Below the pieces are notes generated by a model that saw only the letters and a list, made by a program, of their open reading frames with translations, had not been told where the DNA came from and made no database searches. Both the position numbers and the translations under genes were made by a program. 46,045 nucleotides of DNA from Calothrix sp. HK-06. GTDB taxonomy: Bacteria > Cyanobacteriota > Cyanobacteriia > Cyanobacteriales > Nostocaceae. The DNA lies in contig NZ_MRCD01000072.1 of the NCBI RefSeq assembly GCF_001904745.1, positions 1 to 46,045 of the forward strand, read 5' to 3'. Positions 35,106 through 43,151 of the stretch are shown here, piece after piece (positions within the stretch are counted from its first letter, which is position 1; the number at the start of each line of letters is the position of its first letter).

Positions 35106-35123
35106 AAAGGACTTTAGTCCTTT
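35106..35123 (+). other. AAAGGACT-TT-AGTCCTTT palindrome after glnA
   Basis: A perfect 8-bp stem with a 2-nt loop lies 7 bp after the glnA stop, before the main terminator. It may protect the messenger end. Confidence 0.5.
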
Positions 35124-35139
35124 CCAAAAACCATAAATA

Positions 35140-35166
35140 AAGCCACCTACAAGGGGTGGCTTTTTT
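35140..35166 (+). terminator. glnA/gifA terminator
   Basis: AAGCCACC and GGTGGCTT form an 8-bp stem followed by TTTTTT on the plus strand, with A-rich flanks on the other side. It can terminate glnA and perhaps also the convergent gifA. Confidence 0.88.
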
Positions 35167-35188
35167 CTTGACTATCGTACAAATTCTT

Positions 35189-35383
35189 TCAATTCATCGA
35201 AGTGCTATCATAAGCCGCACGCTTGCTTGGGTCAATCTTGCCTTGCACAGGATTCCAATAATCAGAAACTTCTCCAGTCAAACCAATCTCCTCACCAGTA
35301 CGTCCTAACATCGACTGCTGGCGATTTTTTACTGTGTGGTAGTGACGTTGCATTAACGCGCGTGCTTTATCTTGTGTAGACAT
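35189..35383 (-). CDS. gifA: Glutamine synthetase inactivating factor IF7
   Basis: The 64-residue basic, disordered protein reads MSTQDKARALMQRH... with NRQQSMLGRTGEEIG and a YWNPVQGK C-terminal half. The length, the Arg/His-rich start and its position directly downstream of glnA in opposite orientation match gifA (IF7) of Anabaena/Nostoc. IF7 binds and inactivates glutamine synthetase under ammonium sufficiency through its arginines (established). ATG 35383, with GGGAG upstream, is preferred to the in-frame TTG at 35389. Two overlapping NtcA-type sites upstream fit the known NtcA repression. Confidence 0.93.
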   Translation of the reverse strand: MSTQDKARALMQRHYHTVKNRQQSMLGRTGEEIGLTGEVSDYWNPVQGKIDPSKRAAYDSTSMN

Positions 35384-35454
35384 AATCAATTTCTCCCTAT
35401 GAACTCTTAGTTATTTCTTTCGTTGTCTGAGCTAATCATATCGCATAGAATTCT

Positions 35455-35478
35455 GTAGCGTATGGTACCATATGATAC
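35455..35478. promoter_or_regulatory. Two overlapping NtcA-type sites upstream of gifA
   Basis: GTA-N8-TAC occurs at 35455-35468 and again at 35465-35478, sharing four bases and offset by 10 bp (one helical turn). The overlap includes the perfect palindrome TATGGTACCATA (35461-35472). On the minus strand a TATGAT (-10-like, 35440-35435) lies 14 bp downstream, so the sites would cover the -35 region, as expected for repression of gifA by NtcA. Confidence 0.7.
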
Positions 35479-35648
35479 AGTTTGATAAAACTTCACATTT
35501 TTTTAATAATTATAATTAGAATTATTCTCAAAGAATATCTCTAAGGATTTAATAACCTTGCACGGGAAACCCTACTCCAGGCTTATAAAATATTTGTTAC
35601 AATTACTTAAAGTAAATATATAAAAAGTAATAAAAATAGAGTCTTCTC

Positions 35649-36704
35649 ATGTCTGACACTTTAACGAAGCTAACTTATCAGAGTTTTCAGCAAGGCAAAA
35701 ATTACTTTGGTTTAGCGCACAAGCTCATTAGCACACGGTTAATGAACTTGATATCACCGACTGAGAATAAAACAACGCCAATTCCGACTGGGGTTATACC
35801 AAAAATTCAAGAAAGATTAAATAATCTACTTGAAGTTGACTGGCAAGACTCGCAACGCGGCATTTATTCAGAAAGTCTGCTATTTGATAACTCCTGGGAA
35901 GACTTCTTCAAGTACTATCCTATGGTGTGGTTTGACTTGCCACAAATATGGGAACGTGTGAAAAACAAAAAGCACCAAGATTTTTCTTCAGGTATTAATA
36001 CTGAAGGCTACCCTAGCTACTACGTGCAAAACTTCCACCATCAGACAGATGGCTACTTAAGCGAGTTGTCTGCCAATATGTATGACTTACAAGTCGAGAT
36101 ATTGTTTGGTGGTTCAGCAGATGCAATGCGTCGTAGAATTTTGGCGCCATTAAAAGAAAACTTAAACTTTTTTGCTGATGTACCACCATCACAAAGACGT
36201 GTATTAGATGTCGCATGTGGTACCGGTCGTACTCTAAAAGCAATTCGTAGCACACTACCTCATGCATTGCTGTACGGTACAGACTTATCACCAGCTTATT
36301 TACGCAAAGCAAACGAATTACTATCTCAAATTCCTGGAGAAGTACCGCAACTATTGCAAGCGAATAGCGAAGAGTTACCTTATTTAGATAACTACTTCCA
36401 CGCAGTCACTTCGGTATTCTTATTCCACGAACTACCAGGAGTAGCGCGGCAAAACGTTATTAACGAATGCTTCCGTGTCGTCAAACCCGGTGGAACATTT
36501 ATTATCTGTGACTCCATCCAGCTAAGTGACTCACCTGAACTCGAACCCATAATGCACAACTTCTACGAAACCTTCCACGAACCATATTATCGCCACTACA
36601 TAACCGATGATTTGGTAGAGCGCTTACAAAAAGCAGGTTTTGAAAACATAGACACACAAGTACACTTCATGAGTAAGTACTTAATTGCTCACAAACCAGC
36701 ATAA
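35649..36704 (+). CDS. Class I SAM-dependent methyltransferase
   Basis: The 351-residue protein has a ~175-residue N-terminal helical region unlike simple methyltransferases. A Rossmann methyltransferase domain of UbiE/class I type follows. Motif I is VLDVACGTGRTL, an acidic end of strand 2 is in LLYGTDLSPAYL, motif II is VTSVFLFHEL, and V-V-K-P-G-G-T-F-I-I-C-D follows. The substrate is not identifiable; the family includes enzymes acting on lipids and quinones. It starts at ATG 35649 and is divergent from gifA. No signal peptide was seen. Confidence 0.87.
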   Translation: MSDTLTKLTYQSFQQGKNYFGLAHKLISTRLMNLISPTENKTTPIPTGVIPKIQERLNNLLEVDWQDSQRGIYSESLLFDNSWEDFFKYYPMVWFDLPQIWERVKNKKHQDFSSGINTEGYPSYYVQNFHHQTDGYLSELSANMYDLQVEILFGGSADAMRRRILAPLKENLNFFADVPPSQRRVLDVACGTGRTLKAIRSTLPHALLYGTDLSPAYLRKANELLSQIPGEVPQLLQANSEELPYLDNYFHAVTSVFLFHELPGVARQNVINECFRVVKPGGTFIICDSIQLSDSPELEPIMHNFYETFHEPYYRHYITDDLVERLQKAGFENIDTQVHFMSKYLIAHKPA

Positions 36705-36753
36705 ACACTTATTTTATTGTCTTATTCTTGTAGAGCTGTTTTATTCTTGTTGA

Positions 36754-36771
36754 GCGGGCATCCCTGCCCGC
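36754..36771. repeat. GCGGGCA/TGCCCGC hairpin repeat
   Basis: A 7-bp stem with a TCCC loop, related to the hairpin at 16660-16681. It lies 50 bp after the methyltransferase stop and may also help terminate it. Confidence 0.6.
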
Positions 36772-36997
36772 CTTTAATTTGCTCATAACACAGAAAAAAT
36801 TTCCGAAAACCAAAAAATACACTTGAAGTTAATAAGATAGTAAATCCCAAATATAAAGAAACATTAAAATGATGAGAGAATCATCATAAATCTTTATTGC
36901 TGCAAAAGCTAAAAAATGATAGATTAGCAAAGCTAAAAGAATTTATCTGTAACAAGTACAAGTATAAATAATATAAAAAAGTTAAGTAGATAAAATT

Positions 36998-37243
36998 ATG
37001 AGAAGTGTATATAGCTTAAGTAACAAGGAGTTAGCCAAACAGTTAACGGCAGAAGAGCGCCAAGTACGTTTGAACAAAGCCTCTAAAGAGTATATGCGAG
37101 GCAGAATATCAAGACAACAGTTTCAACAAGCAGAACGAGACTACGGTACAGATTATACGCTTGTAACATTTGGTTTAGCCAAACAGCGAAGTGTAATACC
37201 GCGTTTTATAAAGAAACTAACATCAATTTTTAGCAATAAATAG
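36998..37243 (+). CDS. Small basic hypothetical protein
   Basis: The 81-residue, strongly basic and probably helical protein starts at ATG 36998 (MRSVYSLSNKELAKQLTAEE). Its middle, E-Y-M-R-G-R-I-S-R-Q-Q-F-Q-Q-A-E, resembles a SHOCT-like short helical motif, and a hydrophobic/basic tail follows. Its AT-rich upstream region contains no clear ribosome site. It is convergent with the GAF gene, separated by one base. The function is unknown. Confidence 0.6.
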   Translation: MRSVYSLSNKELAKQLTAEERQVRLNKASKEYMRGRISRQQFQQAERDYGTDYTLVTFGLAKQRSVIPRFIKKLTSIFSNK

Positions 37244-37244
37244 C

Positions 37245-38081
37245 TTAAGGAAGCAAAGGATGCATATGATGTGCTTTTGCAACGAGCATAGCAGTAGAAA
37301 GACGACCAGAAATAGCAACCAATAGATTTTTAACTGCACTTGAATCAAAAGCAGTAACGCAATTACTATACAAGCACATAACCCCAAGACAATCGCCCAT
37401 ATCCCCAATAATGGGAACTGTAATTAAAGATTTATACGGGAAACGGCGCCGTTTAGCTTTATCAAAAAAGATATATTCGGGGTTATCTGCTTGTAACTCT
37501 CCATTCTTTCTCGACAAATGCACAACATAACTTTTTTTATCTAGAAAAGTCAGCCCAGCAATACCACGTCTAGCATTAGAACCATTTCCAATATAAAAGC
37601 GTGCTTTATCAGGACTTTCATTCGGATATTCAAGGAAAAACCAAGTAGTGAGATAATCAGGGTCAGTAGTATCAGGAGCATATACAGCAATACCACAACC
37701 ATCTAAAAGTTGGAGAAATTCAAGTGTTTGCTCTAAAAATTCATCGAAAAAACGTTGTAAAGCTAGACTAGCATCAGGCGCCTCGCATAACTTAGGCAGC
37801 AAATACCATAGAGTTTCATCAAGAGAATGAAGTTTTACAGATATTTGATGTGCGGCATGATAACGCTGTATAACCAACAGACAAGGAAGAACTACAACAA
37901 GCCCACATAATAGCGCAGCCCACAGAGGAACTTCTATAGATATGAGAATAGGTAAAACAGGTTTAAGAGCCTCATCAGCTCTATTTCCAATAATGCCCTG
38001 AAAAGCAAAAGCAATTAGAGTACCTATCGGTGCGATAGATATTTTTAACCAAATTGGAATTTTGGGTAGATTTAATGCCAT
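37245..38081 (-). CDS. Membrane-anchored GAF-domain protein
   Basis: The 278-residue protein has two N-terminal transmembrane helices (~11-30 and ~46-72), a short coiled segment, then a GAF-type sensor domain (~95-270). The domain contains L-D-G-C-G-I-A-V-Y, R-R-G-I-A-G-L-T-F, S-L-I-T-V-P-I and C-L-G-V-M-C-L-Y-S, a standard GAF beta-sheet pattern. No kinase, cyclase or DNA-binding output domain is attached, so it presumably signals through a partner. The bound ligand is unknown. No bilin-type Cys could be assigned. The 38082-38512 gap holds AT-rich DNA and one repeat. Confidence 0.8.
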   Translation of the reverse strand: MALNLPKIPIWLKISIAPIGTLIAFAFQGIIGNRADEALKPVLPILISIEVPLWAALLCGLVVVLPCLLVIQRYHAAHQISVKLHSLDETLWYLLPKLCEAPDASLALQRFFDEFLEQTLEFLQLLDGCGIAVYAPDTTDPDYLTTWFFLEYPNESPDKARFYIGNGSNARRGIAGLTFLDKKSYVVHLSRKNGELQADNPEYIFFDKAKRRRFPYKSLITVPIIGDMGDCLGVMCLYSNCVTAFDSSAVKNLLVAISGRLSTAMLVAKAHHMHPLLP

Positions 38082-38488
38082 AACGACCTGTCATAGTTGG
38101 CAGCGTGACATAATACCATCGATATAGGTATCAATACTATACTAACAACCTCTAGATAAATTTACCTGTACATATATTAATGTTGTTACCATATATGTTA
38201 TGTGACACAAGAGCGAAAACTACTGTTCAATTGATTTCTTATCTAATACTTATGTTCAATGAATTATTATTAACGGTATTTACACGTAGATTACCTTAAC
38301 AATAATAATCTTAAAAGCGACGCAAATAATGTTTATAACTCAATAACTACTTAGTAATAATGAATATTCTATACAATATAAGTCTATTACAGTTATTGTT
38401 AAGGAGTATTGTGTTGAAATCTTGACATGGAAGTTAAAAACTAGTGCAGGTTGAGGCGCCTTCCGACTTAAAATTACTATACCGATAA

Positions 38489-38516
38489 GTAGAGATGCCA
38501 TTAATCACGTCTCTAC
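38489..38516. repeat. TGTAGAGACG-type palindrome, copy 4
   Basis: GTAGAGATG and CGTCTCTAC form an imperfect stem. The TAG stop of the Uma2 gene (38513-38515) is inside the right arm. Confidence 0.75.
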
Positions 38517-39088
38517 CATACAAATTGCATATCTAGAACAAACCCTGGTAGCACGTCTTCTCCTGATAAAGTCGTAGGAGCATCTAATATTTCAACTTGT
38601 TGTCCTAAACGGTAAATTTCTACACGACGACTTTTTCTATCTATTAACCAACCTAATCTAACTTCGGCGCCCATATATTCGCGCATTTTGGCTTGTGTTT
38701 CGCTCAAGCTATCAGACGGAGACATTAATTCCAATACAAAGTCAGGAGCAATAGGGGGAAATTTCTCTCGTTGTGCGTCGGTAAGTGCATTCCACCTTTC
38801 TAATTGTATCCATGAGACATCTGGGGAACGGTCAGGACCATTAGGAAGTTTAAAACAAGTTGAAGAGTCAAATACTTCTCCTAATTTGGTTTGACGGTTC
38901 CAAATGACAAAATCAGCAATAACAGATGCATTACGTTTTCCTGTTTCTCCTCCGGTTGGTGGCATTATTACCAGTTTCCCCCATTGATTACGCTCAAATT
39001 TGATATCAGGATTATCCTGACACAGTTGGTAAAATTGGTCGTCAGTAAGCTTGACTACACTGTTAAAGTCAATAGTAATGGCAGTCAT
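38513..39088 (-). CDS. Uma2-family endonuclease (DUF820), second copy
   Basis: The 191-residue protein starts at ATG 39088 (MTAITIDFNS); the longer frame from 39178 would run into the neighbouring protease gene and is rejected. Uma2 features are F-E-R-N-Q-W-G-K-L-V-I-M-P-P-T-G-G, PDVSWIQLERW with its Asp, FVLELMSPSD with its Glu, and G-W-L-I-D-R-K-S-R-R with a lysine/arginine cluster. It is clearly divergent from the Uma2 at 8051-8629. A predicted PD-(D/E)XK nuclease of unknown role. Its stop codon comes from a dispersed palindrome. Confidence 0.9.
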   Translation of the reverse strand: MTAITIDFNSVVKLTDDQFYQLCQDNPDIKFERNQWGKLVIMPPTGGETGKRNASVIADFVIWNRQTKLGEVFDSSTCFKLPNGPDRSPDVSWIQLERWNALTDAQREKFPPIAPDFVLELMSPSDSLSETQAKMREYMGAEVRLGWLIDRKSRRVEIYRLGQQVEILDAPTTLSGEDVLPGFVLDMQFVW

Positions 39089-39152
39089 GGCATCTATATT
39101 ACATGTATGGCGCCTCCATTTTAACGTAGATAAGTTTTGCTTAGACGCTACT

Positions 39153-39629
39153 TCAGGCGCCGAGTTTGCGAATAGCAAAATTCATCATACTTATTTGCTT
39201 TTCATGAAACGAAGGGGGCATCAAGCTATGAACTGTATGGTCGAGTCCATCGTGCATCACATCGGTTGTTAGTGCAGAGTGGTCTAAACCTAAAGTATGC
39301 CCAATTTCATGAGCAATAGCGTTAGCAATTAAGTTAGATAATTGATTAGCATCTAAATTGGCATGATAAGAAGCATAAAAAACTTGGTCAATACGAATAA
39401 TCGCACGGTCTGTAACCACTCCTTGTTGAAAAGTAGCTATACCAAGATAGTCAACAGGTTGGTCGTCAGCAAATATATAGACGTGAGTAAAATCTTCTCC
39501 CCATTGTTTAGGGTCGGGTGGGTCTGAAATCAAAAATACATTTACGCTTCTAAATGCACCATATACTTTAGAAAAAGCATCAAACAGTATATTACTGACT
39601 GCTTCTCTATTTTTTTGAGCAACATCCAT
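39153..39629 (-). CDS. Matrixin-like zinc metalloprotease, possibly truncated by an IS
   Basis: The 158-residue protein carries the metzincin zinc motif HEIGHTLGLDH, with the following M-H-D-G and S-L-M-P-P region supplying the Met-turn. A-I-I-R-I-D-Q-V-F-Y precedes it. This is essentially only a catalytic domain with no signal peptide. In frame upstream of ATG 39629 the coding pattern continues (RRCIWVDISG) up to the IS boundary at 39674. On the other side of the IS the frame extends a few codons to a stop. The IS therefore may have cut off the natural N-terminus, leaving an ORF that may be inactive or mislocalised. Confidence 0.78.
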   Translation of the reverse strand: MDVAQKNREAVSNILFDAFSKVYGAFRSVNVFLISDPPDPKQWGEDFTHVYIFADDQPVDYLGIATFQQGVVTDRAIIRIDQVFYASYHANLDANQLSNLIANAIAHEIGHTLGLDHSALTTDVMHDGLDHTVHSLMPPSFHEKQISMMNFAIRKLGA

Positions 39630-39664
39630 TCCAGATATATCTACCCAAATACAACGACGAAATT

Positions 39665-39673
39665 CACTATCCC
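39665..39673. repeat. 9-bp target-site duplication, left copy
   Basis: CACTATCCC here is repeated exactly at 41085-41093, flanking the IS4-type element. Confidence 0.88.
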
Positions 39674-41084
39674 CTGACTGCCTGACAGATTTCTGTAGAA
39701 GGCAGTGAAATCAACGTCTGCACTCCAAGGAATAGATGCGAGAAAAGCATATCCCATAACTTATTTCTTGACGAGCTTTATTGGAAGCAAAACAAGGTTC
39801 AGGGTCTTTAGGTAACAAGGGAATTGGGGTTAGCAATTGCCGCCCTTTATGAATAACACCTTTAAGCCAATTAATACCAATTTTTAGATAGCTTAAACCA
39901 CGATTCGCTCTTAGGGTCAACACTTGAGCGTAACCCCGCAACTTGTACAGCCATGCCTTGTGCTGTACTATAAAGCAAAGTTAAGGCTGCAATTAAATAC
40001 AAACGTTCACTCATATTTTGCATTTCTAAGGCGAGAATCTTCGCTCTTCAAACGCACCTGATTTACTGTCAAGAAATAGTTCCTCGCGCGCGTTACCTCA
40101 AGGCATATTCATGCAGCGTTTTTAAAGTCGGAGGTTCCGAAGTGATAACAGCCCAATGCTCGGATACACCTTCTGGATCAGCAACTACCAGGTGGAGAGC
40201 AAATCACACCGTCTTGCCATAATCCAACATTATGGCGAAATCTTGCCACCGGGGAGTATCCCCGTGGCAAAGTTTCGCATAAAAAGCTGCTTCCCCTTTT
40301 TTGGGATAAATTGAAGATGCTTCTATCGGATGGCGCCTAATTCCATGTAACTTTGTGTCACTAGTTATACGTATACAATAATACCAATTACTTGCTTGCA
40401 GCCAACTCAAAAAATCATGATTGGCAAAGCCTCGATCTGCAAGCATCATCACATCCGGGTGGTGGCGCAGTAACCATCTGGCTTTACGGAGCATTGGTTC
40501 GTATTCTTTAAATGCGACTGTTGCACTGCTATGTTCTAATACACGCCACAGTAATGGAATTGCGCGACCACAACAGACTACTGAGATATGAATCAGCGCA
40601 AAGTTGGCGGTGTCGGCTTCCGTCCCGCCAAACTTTGTAAGAGATACAAAAACGATTCCACAACACAGTAGTATCAATAGCTAAATATAGTCGATGGTTC
40701 TGCCAATCTTTTAATGCTGCTATAGAAGAGCGGTAAATACAATTTTTCAACACAAACCCTAGTATTTTCAAGAAATCTACGCCACCTGCGTTGATAACTT
40801 TGGGCTTGTTCTGCATTACTTTGTACATAGGGTTCCCACGCGCTCAAACTTAGTTGCCCACTACATATTAATCCATTAATCATCCAAGCTAGAGTTTTTA
40901 GGTGCCGCAAGTCACAGTAAGTACAGTATTGACGTAGATATCCAAATATCTGACTATATAGTTGGGTCGAGTTTGACATGATGCACTTGGTAGTAGTGTG
41001 GTAACTTTACCATCTCATGCTTCTTGACCCTTTTATTAAATTCTTGATTTTACAAGGTTTTTCAGACTTCTGTCAGCCAGTCAG
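39674..41084 (-). mobile_element. IS4-family insertion sequence with intact ends
   Basis: This 1411-bp element is bounded by terminal inverted repeats CTGACTGCCTGACAG... (39674 on) and its counterpart ending ...CTGTCAGCCAGTCAG (to 41084), about 19 of 22 bases matching. The 9-bp direct repeat CACTATCCC lies outside both ends. Size, end structure and duplication length agree with IS4-family elements. Its transposase gene is broken, so it cannot move on its own but might be mobilised in trans. It inserted just upstream of, or within, the 5' end of the matrixin-like gene. Confidence 0.92.
39711..40979 (-). pseudogene. IS4-type transposase pseudogene
   Basis: Transposase sequence is spread over at least three frames. 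From ATG 40979 comes MSNSTQLYSQIFGYLRQYC with H-L-K-T-L-A-W-M-I-N-G-L. A second frame holds the first catalytic Asp (LYLAIDTTVLWNRF). A third holds the second Asp (VMMLADRGFANHDFLSWL). A stop follows G-K-T-V, then more homologous sequence (HLVVADPEGVSEHWAVIT) and a Y-(2)-R-(3)-E-like region (EELFLDSKSG). The C-terminal tail is in the frame ending at 39711. There are several frameshifts and stops, so the gene is non-functional. Confidence 0.88.
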
Positions 41085-41093
41085 CACTATCCC
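41085..41093. repeat. 9-bp target-site duplication, right copy
   Basis: CACTATCCC, identical to 39665-39673. Confidence 0.88.
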
Positions 41094-41325
41094 TTATATA
41101 ACAATTAGATAGAATAAGCAGTGATGTTCACTCTAGAAGATTTTGCTTATTTAATCTACATTGAAGTTAAATATATGACTCTGAAACACCATAGAGTAAC
41201 ATACTTAATATACTGTTTATGTTAATTTGTAGAAAATAATAGCGGAACCAGTAAATACACTTAAATATTGAGAGTCGGTATTCTTTTAATGTAGAAAAAT
41301 ATTTATAGTTTATCTAAGATTATTG

Positions 41326-41500
41326 ATACTTGCTTATGATAGGCTTTGAGATGTTTGGTTAGATAGGCGCCTTTGGTATATTTTGACATCTTCTCCTTGC
41401 TTGCGAAACTGCTGATTAATCTTTTCATCTGTAGCAAAAATATCCGCATGTGCAGCACGGTCACCTGTAGCATATTTGATTAGCGTAACTAAATTTACTC
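41326..41500 (-). pseudogene. Possible gene fragment without a start
   Basis: A minus-strand frame of about 55 codons between two stops encodes protein-like sequence (YATGDRAAHADIFATDEKI then NQQFRKQGEDVKIYQRRL) without an ATG, GTG or TTG start in a sensible place. It is probably a leftover of a gene of unknown identity. The rest of the gene-free stretch 41094-41666 is AT-rich and shows only two GGCGCC sites. Confidence 0.4.
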
Positions 41501-41666
41501 AAAATCAACAGCATTACTCAGTCCATTTTAATGGACTTTGGCTATTAGCATAAGACTTGCAGTCTTATGCGGAATATCAACTCAGCAACCCCTAACTAGT
41601 AATTAATATTACAGCATTTTTGATTGAACAATAGCACAGGCGCCGAACCTGTGCTAACACGTTTAA

Positions 41667-43073
41667 TTAAACACTGTGAACACCTTCAGGTGAAAGTTGA
41701 TTAAAGGCGCCGATAGTGCGAGGAAGATGTATAGCAAGCGCCAGTATAATAGTTAGCATGTACGATACAAGACCAAGCCATAATACATGATTATTATGAG
41801 AATACCAAGCGGTGAATGCTAGGGGAAGAAAACCTAAGAAGAAAGCAATTAAAACAGCGTTACGTAAAGTGGCGCCTTCTTTCAAGCCAATAAAATATCC
41901 TTCTAACATAAAAGCAATAGATGTAAACCCTAATAAAGGCAGTAACCAAATAGTGTAACTATTAATGTGTTGGCTGACTTCAGTGTGGTTTGTTAATATT
42001 CCAAATATTTTATCAGGAAATATTACCGATACAATTGCAATTCCAAAAGCTATTAATAAGCTAGTTAAGATTGAAACGGTCAGTAGTGGTAGTAGCTTTT
42101 GTGTATCGCCTTTACCTTTGAATTTACCAGTCAAAGTTTGAGCCGTCATTCCTACACCTTGAATGGTAAACTGGCTCAATAAAGCGATTTGGAGAATTAA
42201 ACCGTTTTCCGCTAAAATAGTTGTTCCTATTGCTGCACTTATATTAGTAAAAATGGCATAAGCGGAAATCAAAGCCAAGAAACGAATCAAAATATTACTT
42301 TTGAGTACGACTGTATCTTTAAGCGCAGCCCAATTAAAAACTTCTTTTACAGCATTTGGTAATATTTGCCATTGAACAGTAAAGCATAAGCAAATTAAAG
42401 CAGTTATCAACGCTAAATATTGACTCGCTGCTGTCGCAAGTCCGGCGCCCATACTTTCCCAACCGAACTTATTAATCATTAAATAATCTAGGGCAACATT
42501 CGAGCCATTACCAATAATAGACATATACAACACAATGCCATTCATCTCACGTCCGAGAAACCAACCAATGAGAACAAAATTTAGTAAAACAGCAGGCGCC
42601 CCCCAAATGCGGGCACAAAAATAATCAACTCCCGACGCTTCAATTTCTGGAGAGCCGCTCAAAATTGCAAAACCCAACTTTTGTAAAGGATATTGCAGTA
42701 ATACAATAAGCACACCTATTGCCAACGCCACCAAACCGCTTCGCAAAAGAGCAAGTAACACACCCTTCGAGTCATCAAGTCCTACAGCTTGAGCAGTTAG
42801 TGCGTTAGTGCTAGTACGGAGAAACTTCAACACCCGGTAAAGATAGTCAAACAGAATAGTAGCCAGAACCACTCCAGCCAAGTGACGAATATCAGCCAAG
42901 TGTCCCAAAAAGGCAATATCCACAATACCTGCTAGCGGCACCATCATATTCGACAATGCGCTAACACTGGCAAGCCGATAAAAACGAGGCAAAAAATTAT
43001 ACTGTACTGGGAGCGTAAACGCCATATCATCAAAAGCCTCAAAAATAGGACTTAGTTTAAATTTCTTTAACAT
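41667..43073 (-). CDS. MATE-family efflux transporter (DinF-like)
   Basis: The 468-residue protein has about 12 transmembrane helices. MATE signatures include LPRFYRLASVSALSNMMVPLAG and D-I-A-F-L-G-H-L near the N-terminus, and an equivalent second-half repeat G-V-G-M-T-A-Q-T-L-T-G. The DinF branch is favoured by G-W-F-L-G-R-E and L-D-Y-L-M-I-N-K-F-G-W. MATE proteins export cationic drugs or metabolites using Na+ or H+ gradients; the substrate is unknown. ATG 43073 gives a slightly long N-terminus, and a later in-frame ATG (MAFTLPVQYN) is an alternative. It lies 78 bp downstream of the ATP-grasp gene on the same strand, perhaps as an exporter of that enzyme's product (inference). Confidence 0.9.
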   Translation of the reverse strand: MLKKFKLSPIFEAFDDMAFTLPVQYNFLPRFYRLASVSALSNMMVPLAGIVDIAFLGHLADIRHLAGVVLATILFDYLYRVLKFLRTSTNALTAQAVGLDDSKGVLLALLRSGLVALAIGVLIVLLQYPLQKLGFAILSGSPEIEASGVDYFCARIWGAPAVLLNFVLIGWFLGREMNGIVLYMSIIGNGSNVALDYLMINKFGWESMGAGLATAASQYLALITALICLCFTVQWQILPNAVKEVFNWAALKDTVVLKSNILIRFLALISAYAIFTNISAAIGTTILAENGLILQIALLSQFTIQGVGMTAQTLTGKFKGKGDTQKLLPLLTVSILTSLLIAFGIAIVSVIFPDKIFGILTNHTEVSQHINSYTIWLLPLLGFTSIAFMLEGYFIGLKEGATLRNAVLIAFFLGFLPLAFTAWYSHNNHVLWLGLVSYMLTIILALAIHLPRTIGAFNQLSPEGVHSV

Positions 43074-43151
43074 TAAACCCTTTTCGCCTAACTTTCTAGC
43101 AACTGCTGAACTTTTGATCCCCAGCTTGAAGTTAACACTGTTAAATGTAAT

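Noticed and set aside
35384-35648. A glutamine riboswitch in the gifA leader
   Set aside because: No glnA-type RNA motif could be recognised by eye; the leader is short and the visible signals are NtcA-type sites.
39089-39178. N-terminal extension of the second Uma2 protein
   Set aside because: It overlaps the 3' end of the matrixin gene and lacks family similarity; ATG 39088 begins the recognisable Uma2 sequence.
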